Shown here: positions 55,180 to 64,000 of the stretch, piece after piece
Layout: each line of letters starts with the position of its first letter
Position numbering within the stretch: position 1 is the stretch's first letter
Source: Pseudomonas fragi
GTDB lineage: Bacteria > Pseudomonadota > Gammaproteobacteria > Pseudomonadales > Pseudomonadaceae
Length of the DNA stretch: 64,000 nt
Direction: 5' to 3'
Assembly (NCBI RefSeq): GCF_900105835.1
Contig: NZ_LT629783.1
Location: 2,046,001 to 2,110,000, forward strand
Program-made: the position numbers and the translations under genes
Notes under the pieces: model-generated
What the model saw: the letters and a program-made list of their open reading frames with translations, nothing else
Databases searched by the model: none
Told to the model about the DNA's origin: nothing

Positions 55180-56484
55180 TTAATTAAGATGCTCAACGCG
55201 GATGCGAACAACCGGGCCCACAACGCCTTGCAGCGCTTCAAGCGCAGCGATGGCATCGTTGATGTGCTGCTCGATCACGCGGTGGGTCAGCAGGATCATC
55301 GGCACCAGGCCGTCATGCTCCTCGACTTCTTTCTGCATGATCGATTCGATGTTGATGCCGCGCTCGGACAGGATGCTCGCCACTTGTGCCAGCACGCCCG
55401 GGTGGTCCTTGGCCTGGATACGCAGGTAGTAGGCACTTTCGCACGCTTCGATCGGCAGGATAGGGTGATCGGACAGCAGATCCGGCTGGAAAGCCAGGTG
55501 CGGTACGCGGTTTTCCGGGTCGCTGGTCATGGCACGCACCACGTCCACCAGGTCGGCAACCACTGACGAAGCCGTTGGCTCCATGCCGGCGCCGGCGCCG
55601 TAGAACAGGGTCGAACCGGCAGCATCGCCGTTGACCATCACGGCGTTCATCACGCCATTGACGTTGGCAATCAGGCGGTCAGCCGGGATCAGCGTCGGGT
55701 GGACCCGTAGCTCGATGCCGTTGGCCGTGCTGCGTGCAACACCCAGATGCTTGATGCGATAGCCCAGCGCTTCTGCGTAATTCACATCAGCGGTTGTCAG
55801 CTTGGTGATGCCTTCGGTGTAGGCCTTGTCGAATTGCAGCGGGATACCGAAGGCAATCGACGCCAGAATGGTCAGTTTGTGCGCCGCATCAATGCCTTCG
55901 ACGTCGAAGGTCGGGTCGGCTTCGGCATAACCCAGCGCTTGCGCTTCAGCCAGCACGTCTTCGAACGTGCGGCCTTTTTCGCGCATTTCGGTGAGGATGA
56001 AGTTACCGGTGCCGTTGATAATACCCGCCACCCAGTTGATGCGGTTGGCCGAGAGGCCTTCACGGATCGCTTTGATCACCGGGATGCCGCCTGCAACGGC
56101 CGCTTCGAACGCAACGATCACGCCCTTTTCCTGGGCCTTGGCGAAGATTTCGTTACCGTGAACGGCAATCAGTGCCTTGTTCGCGGTCACGACGTGCTTG
56201 CCGTTTTCGATGGCTTTGAGCACCAGCTCGCGGGCGATGGTGTAACCGCCGATCAGCTCGATAACGATGTCGATTTCAGGGTTGGTCGCAACAGCGAATA
56301 CATCGTTGGTAATGGGGGTACCGGTAATGTCGCACTGAGGGTTTGGCGTACGCATTGCAATTTGCGCAACCTGGATACCACGCCCTGCACGGCGGGCAAT
56401 TTCCTCGGCGTTACGCTTTAGTACGTTAAAGGTGCCGCCACCGACGGTCCCGAGCCCACAGATACCTACTTTGACCGGATTCAC
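55180..56484 (-). CDS. hom: Homoserine dehydrogenase
   Basis: The 434-residue enzyme reduces aspartate semialdehyde to homoserine. A GTG start at 56484 has GGGAG six bases upstream and gives VNPVKVGICGLGTVGGGTFN; the frame extends 21 codons further without support. The NAD(P)-binding GLGTVGGG, AGIINGTGNFILTEM and YAEADPTFDVEGIDAAHKL segments are diagnostic. A C-terminal ACT domain (SAYYLRIQAKDHPGVLAQVA) suggests feedback control by threonine. Confidence 0.98.
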   Translation of the reverse strand: MNPVKVGICGLGTVGGGTFNVLKRNAEEIARRAGRGIQVAQIAMRTPNPQCDITGTPITNDVFAVATNPEIDIVIELIGGYTIARELVLKAIENGKHVVTANKALIAVHGNEIFAKAQEKGVIVAFEAAVAGGIPVIKAIREGLSANRINWVAGIINGTGNFILTEMREKGRTFEDVLAEAQALGYAEADPTFDVEGIDAAHKLTILASIAFGIPLQFDKAYTEGITKLTTADVNYAEALGYRIKHLGVARSTANGIELRVHPTLIPADRLIANVNGVMNAVMVNGDAAGSTLFYGAGAGMEPTASSVVADLVDVVRAMTSDPENRVPHLAFQPDLLSDHPILPIEACESAYYLRIQAKDHPGVLAQVASILSERGINIESIMQKEVEEHDGLVPMILLTHRVIEQHINDAIAALEALQGVVGPVVRIRVEHLN

Positions 56485-56621
56485 GCTGAACTCCCCATAA
56501 AACGGCCGACTCAAGGTCGGCCGTGGAAAACAACCGTGGATTGCCACGGTTCTCTAATGAATGGCCGGGCAGCTGAAGCGCCCCGCCATGATCGTCACAG
56601 GCTTAGCGTGACGACGCTGGA

Positions 56622-57353
56622 TTATTTAACACTCAGTGCCAGCTTGCCAACCTGCGCAGCAGGCTGATAACCCGGAATCACCTGACCGTCAGCCAAAACG
56701 ATGGCTGGCGTGCCATTGACGCCGATGGACTGGCCCATGGCGAACTGCTTGGCAACCGGGTTGGCGCATTTTGGCGCCTCGACCGTTTTGCCATCAGTCA
56801 TCTTGTCCATCGCCGCTTTTTTGTCCTTAGAGCACCACACCGCCTGCAACTGCTGGTCACCCGGCGAACCGAGGCCCTGACGCGGGAACGCTACATAGCG
56901 CACTTCAATGCCCATTTTGTTCAGTTGCGGGACTTCGGCGTGCAGCTTGTGGCAATACGGGCACGTTGTATCGGTAAAGACCGTGATATGCGACTTGGTT
57001 TCGCCGATGGCAGGGTAAACGACGGTTTCTGCCACCGGGATACCATTGATCAACTTGGCCACACCAACGCGCTCGGCCTGCTCGGTCAGGTTGACCGGCT
57101 TGCCGTCCTTGAGCTGGAACATATAGCCCTGGACGATGAACTGGCCATCGGCGCTGGCATACAGCACGCGGCTGCCCTTGAGCTTGACTTCATACAGGCC
57201 GGCCAACGGGCTGGCACTGATGCTCTCGACCGGCACATCCAGCTGCAGGGTTTCGAGGCTCTTGCGGATGGCTTGTTCGGCGCCGGTATCGGCGAACGAG
57301 AAGGTGCTGACCAACGCAATGGCTGCGGCGGCAAAAATCTGGATCACACGCAT
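56622..57353 (-). CDS. dsbC: Thiol:disulfide interchange protein DsbC
   Basis: The 243-residue periplasmic disulfide isomerase has a signal peptide (MRVIQIFAAAAIALVSTFSF) and an N-terminal dimerisation domain followed by a thioredoxin domain with the CXXC site in FTDTTCPYCHKLH and the cis-Pro region in VNGTPAIVLADGQVIPGY. A second cysteine pair (AVWCSKDK, APKCANP) is as in E. coli DsbC. It lies between xerD and hom, the usual xerD-dsbC order, and 136 bases after the xerD stop. Confidence 0.97.
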   Translation of the reverse strand: MRVIQIFAAAAIALVSTFSFADTGAEQAIRKSLETLQLDVPVESISASPLAGLYEVKLKGSRVLYASADGQFIVQGYMFQLKDGKPVNLTEQAERVGVAKLINGIPVAETVVYPAIGETKSHITVFTDTTCPYCHKLHAEVPQLNKMGIEVRYVAFPRQGLGSPGDQQLQAVWCSKDKKAAMDKMTDGKTVEAPKCANPVAKQFAMGQSIGVNGTPAIVLADGQVIPGYQPAAQVGKLALSVK

Positions 57354-57489
57354 GGGAACTCCTGAAGACGGGCAAAGCGGCCAACCCCGATACCCGTCCT
57401 GAAACAGCGGGTTTGGGCGGCGCGCTTTCTAAACCGGCAAAGCCTACCACAGATGGCCTGCATGGCCGACCCTGACTGACGCAAGACAC

Positions 57490-58386
57490 CTAGCCACGCG
57501 GGTGATGGAGGGCATGCAGGTCCTGCAGGCGGGCACGGGCAACGTGGGTGTAAATCTGCGTCGTCGACAGGTCGCTGTGGCCCAGCAGCATTTGCACCAC
57601 ACGCAAATCGGCGCCGTGGTTGAGCAAATGGGTGGCGAAGGCATGGCGCAGGGTGTGTGGCGACAGCGACTTGTCGATCCCGGCCACCCTGGCCTGATGC
57701 TTGATGCGGTGCCAGAAGGTCTGGCGGGTCATTTGCTCCCCGCGCAGGCTGGGGAACAGCACATCACTGGGGCGACCGCCGAGCAACTCGTGACGGGCAT
57801 CGCGCATGTAGCGTTCAACCCGCACGATGGCCTCCTCCCCCATCGGCACCAGACGCTCCTTGCTGCCCTTGCCCATCACCCGCAAAACGCCCTGGCGCAG
57901 GTTGACCTGTTCCAGGGTCAGACTGATCAGCTCGGTTACCCGCAGGCCGCAGGCATACAGCACTTCGAGCATGGCCCGATCACGCTGGCCGATGGCCTCA
58001 CTCAAGTCGGGGGCAGCGAGCAATGCCTCAACGTCCGCTTCCGACAGGGACTTAGGCAATGGCCTGCCCAACTGCGGCATATCGACCTGCAAGGTAGGGT
58101 CGATGGCAATCAGCTTTTCTCGCAGCAGATAGCGGTAGAAGCCACGCGCACCTGAGAGAAAACGCGCCGTTGAGCGTGGCTTGTAGCCCTGCTCCAGCCG
58201 CCAGGCCAGATGATCGAGGATCAACTCGCGCCCGGCACTGGCCAGGGCGATATCGCGCTCCTGCAACCAGCCATTGAACAAGGCCAGGTCACTGCGATAC
58301 GCGTTGCGGGTGTTGTCCGACAGGCCCTTTTCCAGCCACAGGGCATCCAGGAAACGGTCGATAAGTGGGTCGTCTATAGCGGGCAT
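57490..58386 (-). CDS. xerD: Site-specific tyrosine recombinase XerD
   Basis: The 298-residue recombinase acts with XerC at dif to resolve chromosome dimers. Catalytic residues are visible: Arg in YACGLRVTELISLTLEQVNL, Lys in GKGSKERLVPMGE, His-Arg in LSPHTLRHAFATHLL, His in LLGHSDLSTTQIYTHV, and the Tyr in the same motif. The N-terminal SAM-like domain begins IDRFLDALWLEKGLSDNTRN. The gene is divergent from the antiporter gene. Confidence 0.97.
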   Translation of the reverse strand: MPAIDDPLIDRFLDALWLEKGLSDNTRNAYRSDLALFNGWLQERDIALASAGRELILDHLAWRLEQGYKPRSTARFLSGARGFYRYLLREKLIAIDPTLQVDMPQLGRPLPKSLSEADVEALLAAPDLSEAIGQRDRAMLEVLYACGLRVTELISLTLEQVNLRQGVLRVMGKGSKERLVPMGEEAIVRVERYMRDARHELLGGRPSDVLFPSLRGEQMTRQTFWHRIKHQARVAGIDKSLSPHTLRHAFATHLLNHGADLRVVQMLLGHSDLSTTQIYTHVARARLQDLHALHHPRG

Positions 58387-58506
58387 TGGCTCTCGAAACG
58401 CACAGGCCGAAGGCTGCGCACAAATAAAAAGTGAACTGCAAAAGTGAGCGCTAGTCTTTCATGGCTGGCGGATGCCATAAACCCCAAGTTTTCACAGGAT
58501 GACCTT

Positions 58507-60306
58507 ATGACCGAACAACAGATTCTGCTGTCTTTCGGCGGCATCGGCATCGCAGCCCTGGGTTCCCAATGGCTGGCCTGGCGCCTGAAGCTGCCGGCCA
58601 TCCTGTTTTTGCTGTTGAGCGGGATCCTGGTCGGCCCCGTGCTGGGCTGGCTGGACCCGCAGGAGCTGTTCGGCCCCCTGCTGATGCCGCTGGTTTCCCT
58701 GGCGGTGGCATTGATTCTGTTTGAAGGCAGCCTGACCCTGCACCTGTCGGAGTGGCGCGAAATCGGCACTGTGGTGCATCGCCTGGTGACCATCGGCGCG
58801 CTCTCGACCTGGGCGGTGATCACCCTCGCCACCCATTGGCTGCTGGGTTTTGACTGGCTGCTGGCGCTGCTGTTCGGCACCCTGACCCTGGTCACCGGGC
58901 CTACGGTGATTGTACCGATGCTGCGCGTGGTGCGGCCCAAGGCGTCGATTGCCAATATCCTGCGCTGGGAAGGCATCGTGATCGACCCGATTGGTGCGCT
59001 GCTCGCGGTGGTGGTCTACAGCTTTATTATCGCCAGCGCCACTGGCGAGGGCCTGAGCCACAGCCTGCTGACCTTCGCCGGGGTGATTGTATGCGGCAGC
59101 CTGTTTGGCATCGTGGGCGGCTGGATCATGGGGCAGATCGTACGCCACCAGTGGCTGCCAGAGTACCTGCACAGCCTGGCCACGCTGGCGGCGGTGCTGG
59201 CCGTGTTTATCGGCGCCAATACGGTGATGCATGAGTCCGGCCTGCTGGCGGTCACGCTGATGGGCATGTGGATGGCCAATATGAAAGGCGTGGATGTGCG
59301 CAACATCCTGCACTTCAAGGAAAACCTGAGCATCTTCCTGATCTCGGGGCTGTTTATCCTCCTCGCAGCGCGCCTGGACTTGAACGCGATGATCGGCCTG
59401 GGCCCCGTGGTGCTGGTGTTGCTGCTGGTCATTCAGTTCATTGCCCGGCCGCTGAACGTGGTGCTCTCGACCTTTGGCTCGAAACTGAACTGGCGCGAGC
59501 GGGCCTTGCTGGCCTGGATTGCCCCGCGCGGGATCGTCGCGGCAGCCGTTTCAGCAATTTTCGCGATCCGCCTGGATGAAGCAGGCCATCAGGGCGCCCT
59601 GCTGCTGGTACCCCTGACCTTTGCGGTGATCATTGGCACCGTGGTGTTGCAAAGCGCTACGGCACGCCCCCTGGCACGCTTGCTCAAGGTGGCAGAGCCC
59701 GCGCCCAGCGGCTTTTTGATCGTCGGCGCCAATGGCCCTGCCCGGCTCATTGGCAAAGCCCTGCAACAACTCGGTAGCCGCGTGCTGCTGACCGACTCCA
59801 ACTGGGAGAATATTCGCGCAGCGCGTATGGAAAACCTGCCCACTTACTTTGGCAATCCGGCCTCGGAGCACGCCGAAAGCCATCTTGATCTGGTGGGCCT
59901 GGGGTACTTGCTCGCGCTGTCACCTTCTGGCGAGCTGAACACCCTGGCGGCGGCACGCTTTCATCATGAGTTCGGGCCACAGCGCCTGTTTGCCTTGACC
60001 AATGGCCAGGAGATCCGCCGCACCGACAAGCACCGTGCCAGCCATGAATACCGCGGGCAGGCACTGGGCAATCCGGCGCTGACTTACGGCCAGCTGGCCA
60101 GTGAATTGAGCCAGGGAGCCGAGCTGTACAGCACCAACCTGACCGACAACTTCACCTGGGAAGACTACCTGGCCCTGCACGGCAAGCGTCTCACCCTGCT
60201 GTTCGCCCGCGACAACAGTGGCTGGGTGCATGTGGTGACACCTGACAGCGATTTGAAACCAGGCAGCGGGTGGACGTTGCTGGCGTTGATCAGACAAACC
60301 CCGTAG
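58507..60306 (+). CDS. Monovalent cation:proton antiporter, CPA1 type with TrkA-N-like domain
   Basis: The 599-residue protein starts at ATG 58507 (MTEQQILLSFGGIGIAALGS) with AGGA six bases upstream; a frame from 58444 adds 21 residues. It has about 12 hydrophobic helices and the CPA1 pattern TLTLVTGPTVIVPMLRVVRP and GIVIDPIGALLAVVVYSFII. The helix-10 acidic/basic region is LLAWIAPRGIVAAAVSAIFA. A C-terminal nucleotide-binding domain begins FLIVGANGPARLIGKALQQL. It exchanges Na+ or K+ for protons. The exact cation is unknown. Confidence 0.9.
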   Translation: MTEQQILLSFGGIGIAALGSQWLAWRLKLPAILFLLLSGILVGPVLGWLDPQELFGPLLMPLVSLAVALILFEGSLTLHLSEWREIGTVVHRLVTIGALSTWAVITLATHWLLGFDWLLALLFGTLTLVTGPTVIVPMLRVVRPKASIANILRWEGIVIDPIGALLAVVVYSFIIASATGEGLSHSLLTFAGVIVCGSLFGIVGGWIMGQIVRHQWLPEYLHSLATLAAVLAVFIGANTVMHESGLLAVTLMGMWMANMKGVDVRNILHFKENLSIFLISGLFILLAARLDLNAMIGLGPVVLVLLLVIQFIARPLNVVLSTFGSKLNWRERALLAWIAPRGIVAAAVSAIFAIRLDEAGHQGALLLVPLTFAVIIGTVVLQSATARPLARLLKVAEPAPSGFLIVGANGPARLIGKALQQLGSRVLLTDSNWENIRAARMENLPTYFGNPASEHAESHLDLVGLGYLLALSPSGELNTLAAARFHHEFGPQRLFALTNGQEIRRTDKHRASHEYRGQALGNPALTYGQLASELSQGAELYSTNLTDNFTWEDYLALHGKRLTLLFARDNSGWVHVVTPDSDLKPGSGWTLLALIRQTP

Positions 60307-60448
60307 CAGCTGCCGAAGGAACGAGGCTGCGTTCGACTGCGCAGCAGTCGTAAACCCTGAGTTTTCGTGTTTGACTGACACACCGCAGTGTTTGATTTCA
60401 CGGCGGCTGCGCCGCCGAACGCAGCCTCGTTCCTTCGGCAGCTGCTAC
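60303..60448. repeat. Long inverted repeat of the GTAGC(C/A)GCTG family, 146 bp
   Basis: The left arm GTAGCAGCTGCCGAAGGAAC and right arm GTTCCTTCGGCAGCTGCTAC are perfect 20-base inverses. The left arm overlaps the antiporter stop codon. It sits between the convergent antiporter and thioesterase genes. Confidence 0.93.
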
Positions 60449-60463
60449 AAGGTTCTCGGGTAA

Positions 60464-60877
60464 TTACGGGGCAAAGCCCGGCAACACCGGCACCGGGCGC
60501 TTGTCTTCGTCGATGGCAACAAAACTGAACACGCCCTGGATCGCCAGCTCACGGCTGTCGCAACTCATGCTTTCGACATACACCTCAACTTCAACCTTGA
60601 GGCTGGTGTTGCCAACTTTAACCACACGCCCCACCAGTTCAACAATGCAGCCAGCGGCAATCGGGTGGTTGAAATCAATACGGTCCGTGGACACCGTCAC
60701 CAACGGCAGACGGCAAAAACGCGTTGCGGCAATAAACGACACTTCGTCCATCCACGCCAGCGCAGTACCGCCAAACAGGGTGTTGTGGTGATTGGTGGTC
60801 GAAGGAAATACCGCTTTGGTGATGCGTGTAACGGACAGGTCTGTACGGCGTTGAATCTCTTGCTCACGCGAATTCAT
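60464..60877 (-). CDS. Acyl-CoA thioesterase, hotdog fold (YciA-like)
   Basis: The 137-residue protein hydrolyses acyl-CoA thioesters. The hotdog signature is seen as HNTLFGGTALAWMDEVSFIA with the Asp in the MDE segment, and the later segments VTVSTDRIDFNHPIAAGCIV and VEVEVYVESM. The start is MNSREQEIQRRTDLSVTRIT. It resembles YciA and cytosolic long-chain acyl-CoA thioesterases; chain-length preference is unknown. Confidence 0.92.
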   Translation of the reverse strand: MNSREQEIQRRTDLSVTRITKAVFPSTTNHHNTLFGGTALAWMDEVSFIAATRFCRLPLVTVSTDRIDFNHPIAAGCIVELVGRVVKVGNTSLKVEVEVYVESMSCDSRELAIQGVFSFVAIDEDKRPVPVLPGFAP

Positions 60878-60927
60878 GCTTACTAACTACCTACAACTGG
60901 ACAAAGGTCTGACAAATCTCAGGCAAC

Positions 60928-60955
60928 AAAAAAGCAGCCCGAAGGCTGCTTTTTT
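60928..60955 (-). terminator. Rho-independent terminator after rplS
   Basis: AAAAAAGCAGCC-TTCG-GGCTGCTTTTTT on the minus strand, a stable tetraloop stem flanked by T-runs in both directions. It lies 20 bases after the rplS stop and ends the rpsP-rimM-trmD-rplS operon. Confidence 0.96.
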
Positions 60956-60974
60956 CTGCATCGGGAAGCTGGAC

Positions 60975-61325
60975 TTAAGCCAGTTTTTCCTTGATGCGAG
61001 CTGCTTTACCCGACAGGTCGCGCAGGTAGTACAGCTTGGCTTTACGCACGTCACCGCGACGCTTAACAGCCATGCTGTCGATTTGCGGGCTGTAGGTCTG
61101 GAAAGTACGCTCTACGCCAACACCGTTGGAGATTTTACGAACAGTGAAAGCACTGTTCACGCCACGGTTACGCTTGGCAATCACTACACCTTCGAAAGCT
61201 TGCAGACGCGAACGATCGCCTTCCTTCACTTTCACCTGAACGACAATGGTGTCGCCCGGGGCAAAAGGAGGGATCTCTTTAGTCATCTGCTCTGCTTCGA
61301 GTGCAAGGATGATTTTGTTAGTCAT
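60975..61325 (-). CDS. rplS: 50S ribosomal protein L19
   Basis: The 116-residue protein is typical of bL19: [20 protein letters not shown], then [20 protein letters not shown] and [20 protein letters not shown], with [17 protein letters not shown] at the end. It lies at the 30S-50S interface. It is the last gene of the operon after trmD. Confidence 0.98.
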   Translation of the reverse strand: MTNKIILALEAEQMTKEIPPFAPGDTIVVQVKVKEGDRSRLQAFEGVVIAKRNRGVNSAFTVRKISNGVGVERTFQTYSPQIDSMAVKRRGDVRKAKLYYLRDLSGKAARIKEKLA

Positions 61326-61370
61326 GCTGTGCTCCTAAGGTAGATCAACTGATCTACCATCGATACGTTG

Positions 61371-62123
61371 TTAACTATCGTCCCGCTCGCGGATGTATTC
61401 CTCGAGCAGCTTCTTCTCTTCTCCAGAAAGCGAGCGGCTTTCCAGAAGATCGGCGCGTCGTTCAAAGGTCCGCCCAAGGGACTGCTGTAAACGCCAACGC
61501 CGGATGTGTGCATGATTGCCACTAAGCAATACGTCGGGAACACGCTGATCCGCATACACCTCCGGTCGGGTGTAGTGCGGGCAATCCAGCAAACCATCCG
61601 TGAAGGAATCTTCCTCCGCGGAGTCCGCATGCCCTAAAGCTCCAGGCAGCAGTCGTGTAACCGCATCAATCAGAACCATCGCCGGCAGCTCGCCACCAGA
61701 GAGTACATAGTCACCAATCGACCACTCTTCATCGACATAAGCGTCTATAAAACGCTCGTCAATGCCTTCATAACGACCTGCAATAAGGATTAATGCTTCC
61801 TCATTCGCCAGTTCGCGTACCGCCGACTGATTCAGTTGACGGCCTTGGGGCGACAGGTAAATCACCTTCGCCGCCTCTCCGGCTGCTTCCCTGGCCTGAA
61901 CCAGTGCATCTTCCAGAGGTTTGATCTTCATCACCATGCCCGGACCACCGCCAAATGGGCGATCATCCACAGTGTGATGTCGATCCGTTGTGTAGTCTCG
62001 CGGGTTCCAACAAGTCAGCTGCAAGAGCCCTTGTTTCACCGCACGACTAGTGATGCCGTAGTCGCTGATGGCGGAAAACATTTCGGGAAACAAACTGATC
62101 ACTTCTACGCGCAATTTAGCCAC
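61371..62123 (-). CDS. trmD: tRNA (guanine37-N1)-methyltransferase
   Basis: The 250-residue protein makes m1G37 in several tRNAs to prevent frameshifting. A GTG start at 62123, two bases after the rimM stop, gives [20 protein letters not shown]. The SPOUT-fold trefoil knot motifs are [24 protein letters not shown] (here [20 protein letters not shown]) and [20 protein letters not shown]. The longer frame to 62189 overlaps rimM and is rejected. Confidence 0.97.
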   Translation of the reverse strand: MAKLRVEVISLFPEMFSAISDYGITSRAVKQGLLQLTCWNPRDYTTDRHHTVDDRPFGGGPGMVMKIKPLEDALVQAREAAGEAAKVIYLSPQGRQLNQSAVRELANEEALILIAGRYEGIDERFIDAYVDEEWSIGDYVLSGGELPAMVLIDAVTRLLPGALGHADSAEEDSFTDGLLDCPHYTRPEVYADQRVPDVLLSGNHAHIRRWRLQQSLGRTFERRADLLESRSLSGEEKKLLEEYIRERDDS

Positions 62124-62125
62124 GC

Positions 62126-62665
62126 TTAGAAGTCCGCATCCCAATCCACCTTCATCTCGCCAGCGGCAAGGTCGACGCTCAACACGCATTGCTCTGTATA
62201 GGGCAACAAGCGATCGCGATCATCCAGGCTACCTGGGCAAGGTTTGACTTCCATGACATCGTTCGAGCCAGTTTCCATCAGGTCAACAATCTTGCCGAGC
62301 AATTGCCCTTCAAGGTTGGTCACTTTCAGTCCCTGCAGCTGGTACCAGTAGTACTCGCCGTCGGTCAGTTCAGGAAACAGGTTACGCGGCACGCAGATTT
62401 CGAATTCACGAAGAAGACCAGCTTCATCACGGTCATCGAGACCCTTGAGCTTTACAACCAGAAACTTGCCGTTATGAGAACGGCCACTGACCAGCTCTAC
62501 CTGTCGTACATCATTACCGCGCCGAAGCGTCAGTTTTTTGTAGTCCAACAGGTTATCAATTGGATCCGCAAAGGAATAAACCTTCACTTCGCCGCGCACG
62601 CCGTGAATTGAGTAGATTTTGCCGATAACGATCAAATCATCAGCAGTTTCAGGCGTCACGCTCAT
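62126..62665 (-). CDS. rimM: 16S rRNA processing protein RimM
   Basis: The 179-residue protein helps 30S maturation by binding S19 and the 16S head. It has an N-terminal barrel ([20 protein letters not shown]) and a C-terminal PRC-barrel domain with [20 protein letters not shown] and the [10 protein letters not shown] segment. The operon order rpsP-rimM-trmD-rplS is the classic one, with only five bases between rpsP and rimM. Confidence 0.97.
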   Translation of the reverse strand: MSVTPETADDLIVIGKIYSIHGVRGEVKVYSFADPIDNLLDYKKLTLRRGNDVRQVELVSGRSHNGKFLVVKLKGLDDRDEAGLLREFEICVPRNLFPELTDGEYYWYQLQGLKVTNLEGQLLGKIVDLMETGSNDVMEVKPCPGSLDDRDRLLPYTEQCVLSVDLAAGEMKVDWDADF

Positions 62666-62670
62666 ATTGC

Positions 62671-62928
62671 TCAGGCCGCAACCTTAGCTTTTTCGTTCTC
62701 TTTAACCAGCTGAGCAACACGCTCAGACAGTTGAGCACCAACGCTCAGCCAGTAGGCGAGGCGGTCTTCTTTAACGGAGAAACGGATTTCCTGACCACGG
62801 GCAACCGGATTGAAGAAACCAATTTGTTCCTTGTGGGAACCGTCACGTGGGTTACGGCTGTCGGTAACGGTCAAGTGGTAAAACGGGCGCTTTTTGGAGC
62901 CGCCAAGGGCAAGACGGATTGTTAGCAT
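62671..62928 (-). CDS. rpsP: 30S ribosomal protein S16
   Basis: The 85-residue protein shows the bS16 pattern [40 protein letters not shown], then [19 protein letters not shown]. It is first in the rpsP-rimM-trmD-rplS operon. Its promoter should be in the 249-base region to the ffh stop, which also holds four hairpins. Confidence 0.98.
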   Translation of the reverse strand: MLTIRLALGGSKKRPFYHLTVTDSRNPRDGSHKEQIGFFNPVARGQEIRFSVKEDRLAYWLSVGAQLSERVAQLVKENEKAKVAA

Positions 62929-63075
62929 GTGAACATCGTTCCTGTAGTCGGTGCTGCAAATCTAAAGGCACAGCGGGCATAGGTGCCCGAAAGGCCGCAT
63001 ATTCTAAGGAATATCCGGACTTTTGCAAATGTCTTTTTCTGGCGCCTATCGGCATGCCGTACAGACTTGCAACTA

Positions 63076-63169
63076 GGTCACCACGAATGGTGACAGGTCA
63101 GCTCCCGCACAGTGCGGGTTTGCCGGGTGTCTCGCATTGCTGCGAGTTGCCCGCACGCAAGCGTGCGGG
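63076..63169. other. Cluster of four short hairpins between ffh and rpsP
   Basis: Four exact stems occur in 94 bases: GTCACCA-CGAA-TGGTGAC (63076-63093), CCCGC-ACAGT-GCGGG (63103-63117), CTCGCA-TTGC-TGCGAG (63131-63146), CCCGCACG-CAAG-CGTGCGGG (63150-63169). None has a T-run, so none is a standard terminator. They may terminate ffh in a factor-dependent way or lie in the rpsP leader. Confidence 0.7.
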
Positions 63170-63177
63170 CGGGTAAA

Positions 63178-64000
<823 letters not shown>

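Overview
The window is chromosomal DNA of a Pseudomonas, most likely from the P. fluorescens group. Evidence: high-GC coding with Pseudomonas-type codon use, gene order matching Pseudomonas core blocks (dapE-rlmA; plsB; mexL/mexJK; rsmJ; tsaB; adk; ppc; lysS-prfB; wspABCDEFR; recJ; thrC-hom-dsbC-xerD; rplS-trmD-rimM-rpsP-ffh), and six copies of an 87-bp inverted pair of the REP sequence GTGGGAGCGGGCTTGCTCGC that is common in fluorescent pseudomonads. No tRNA, rRNA, CRISPR, insertion sequence or prophage was seen.

Layout. 1-6.1 kb: end of a membrane protein gene, dapE, rlmA, a small conserved protein, a cold-shock protein, plsB and a YbaY-like lipoprotein. 6.3-11.2 kb: an RND efflux operon (MexJK type) divergent from its TetR repressor gene, with a perfect dyad between them. 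11.3-18.5 kb: rsmJ, three little-known proteins, tsaB, adk, ppc. 18.8-24.2 kb: two envelope lipoproteins (DUF4398 and OmpA-like), a membrane protein, a lipoprotein hydrolase, a DUF1704 putative metallopeptidase, a lipoprotein and a TetR regulator. 24.4-27.1 kb: lysS and prfB, the latter with its programmed frameshift.

27.4-33.4 kb is the exceptional region. Six tightly coupled plus-strand genes sit between prfB and wspR, which I recall as neighbours in P. aeruginosa. They encode a gamma-glutamyltranspeptidase-fold protein without export signal, a DHA2-type MFS exporter, a stand-alone GTP cyclohydrolase II, a beta-keto acid cleavage enzyme (DUF849), a SAM methyltransferase and a riboflavin synthase alpha paralogue. 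This looks like a small biosynthetic cluster that draws on the riboflavin/pterin precursor pool to make and export a methylated heterocycle. It shares the GTP cyclohydrolase II plus methyltransferase logic of toxoflavin clusters but is not one of them as I know them. The product is unknown.

33.6-42.1 kb: the complete Wsp surface-sensing system that controls cyclic-di-GMP synthesis through WspR. 42.3-50.7 kb: a Tat-exported phosphoesterase, a DUF533 protein, an Old Yellow Enzyme, recJ, a YaeQ-like protein, a CaiB-type CoA-transferase and a periplasmic binding-like protein. 50.7-53.5 kb: a candidate small RNA with an AlgU-like promoter and a strong terminator, an orphan receiver protein, and a BvgS-like periplasmic/PAS sensor that ends before any kinase domain. 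53.6-64 kb: thrC, hom, dsbC, xerD, a Na+/H+ antiporter, an acyl-CoA thioesterase, and the rpsP-rimM-trmD-rplS operon preceded by ffh, which is cut by the window edge.
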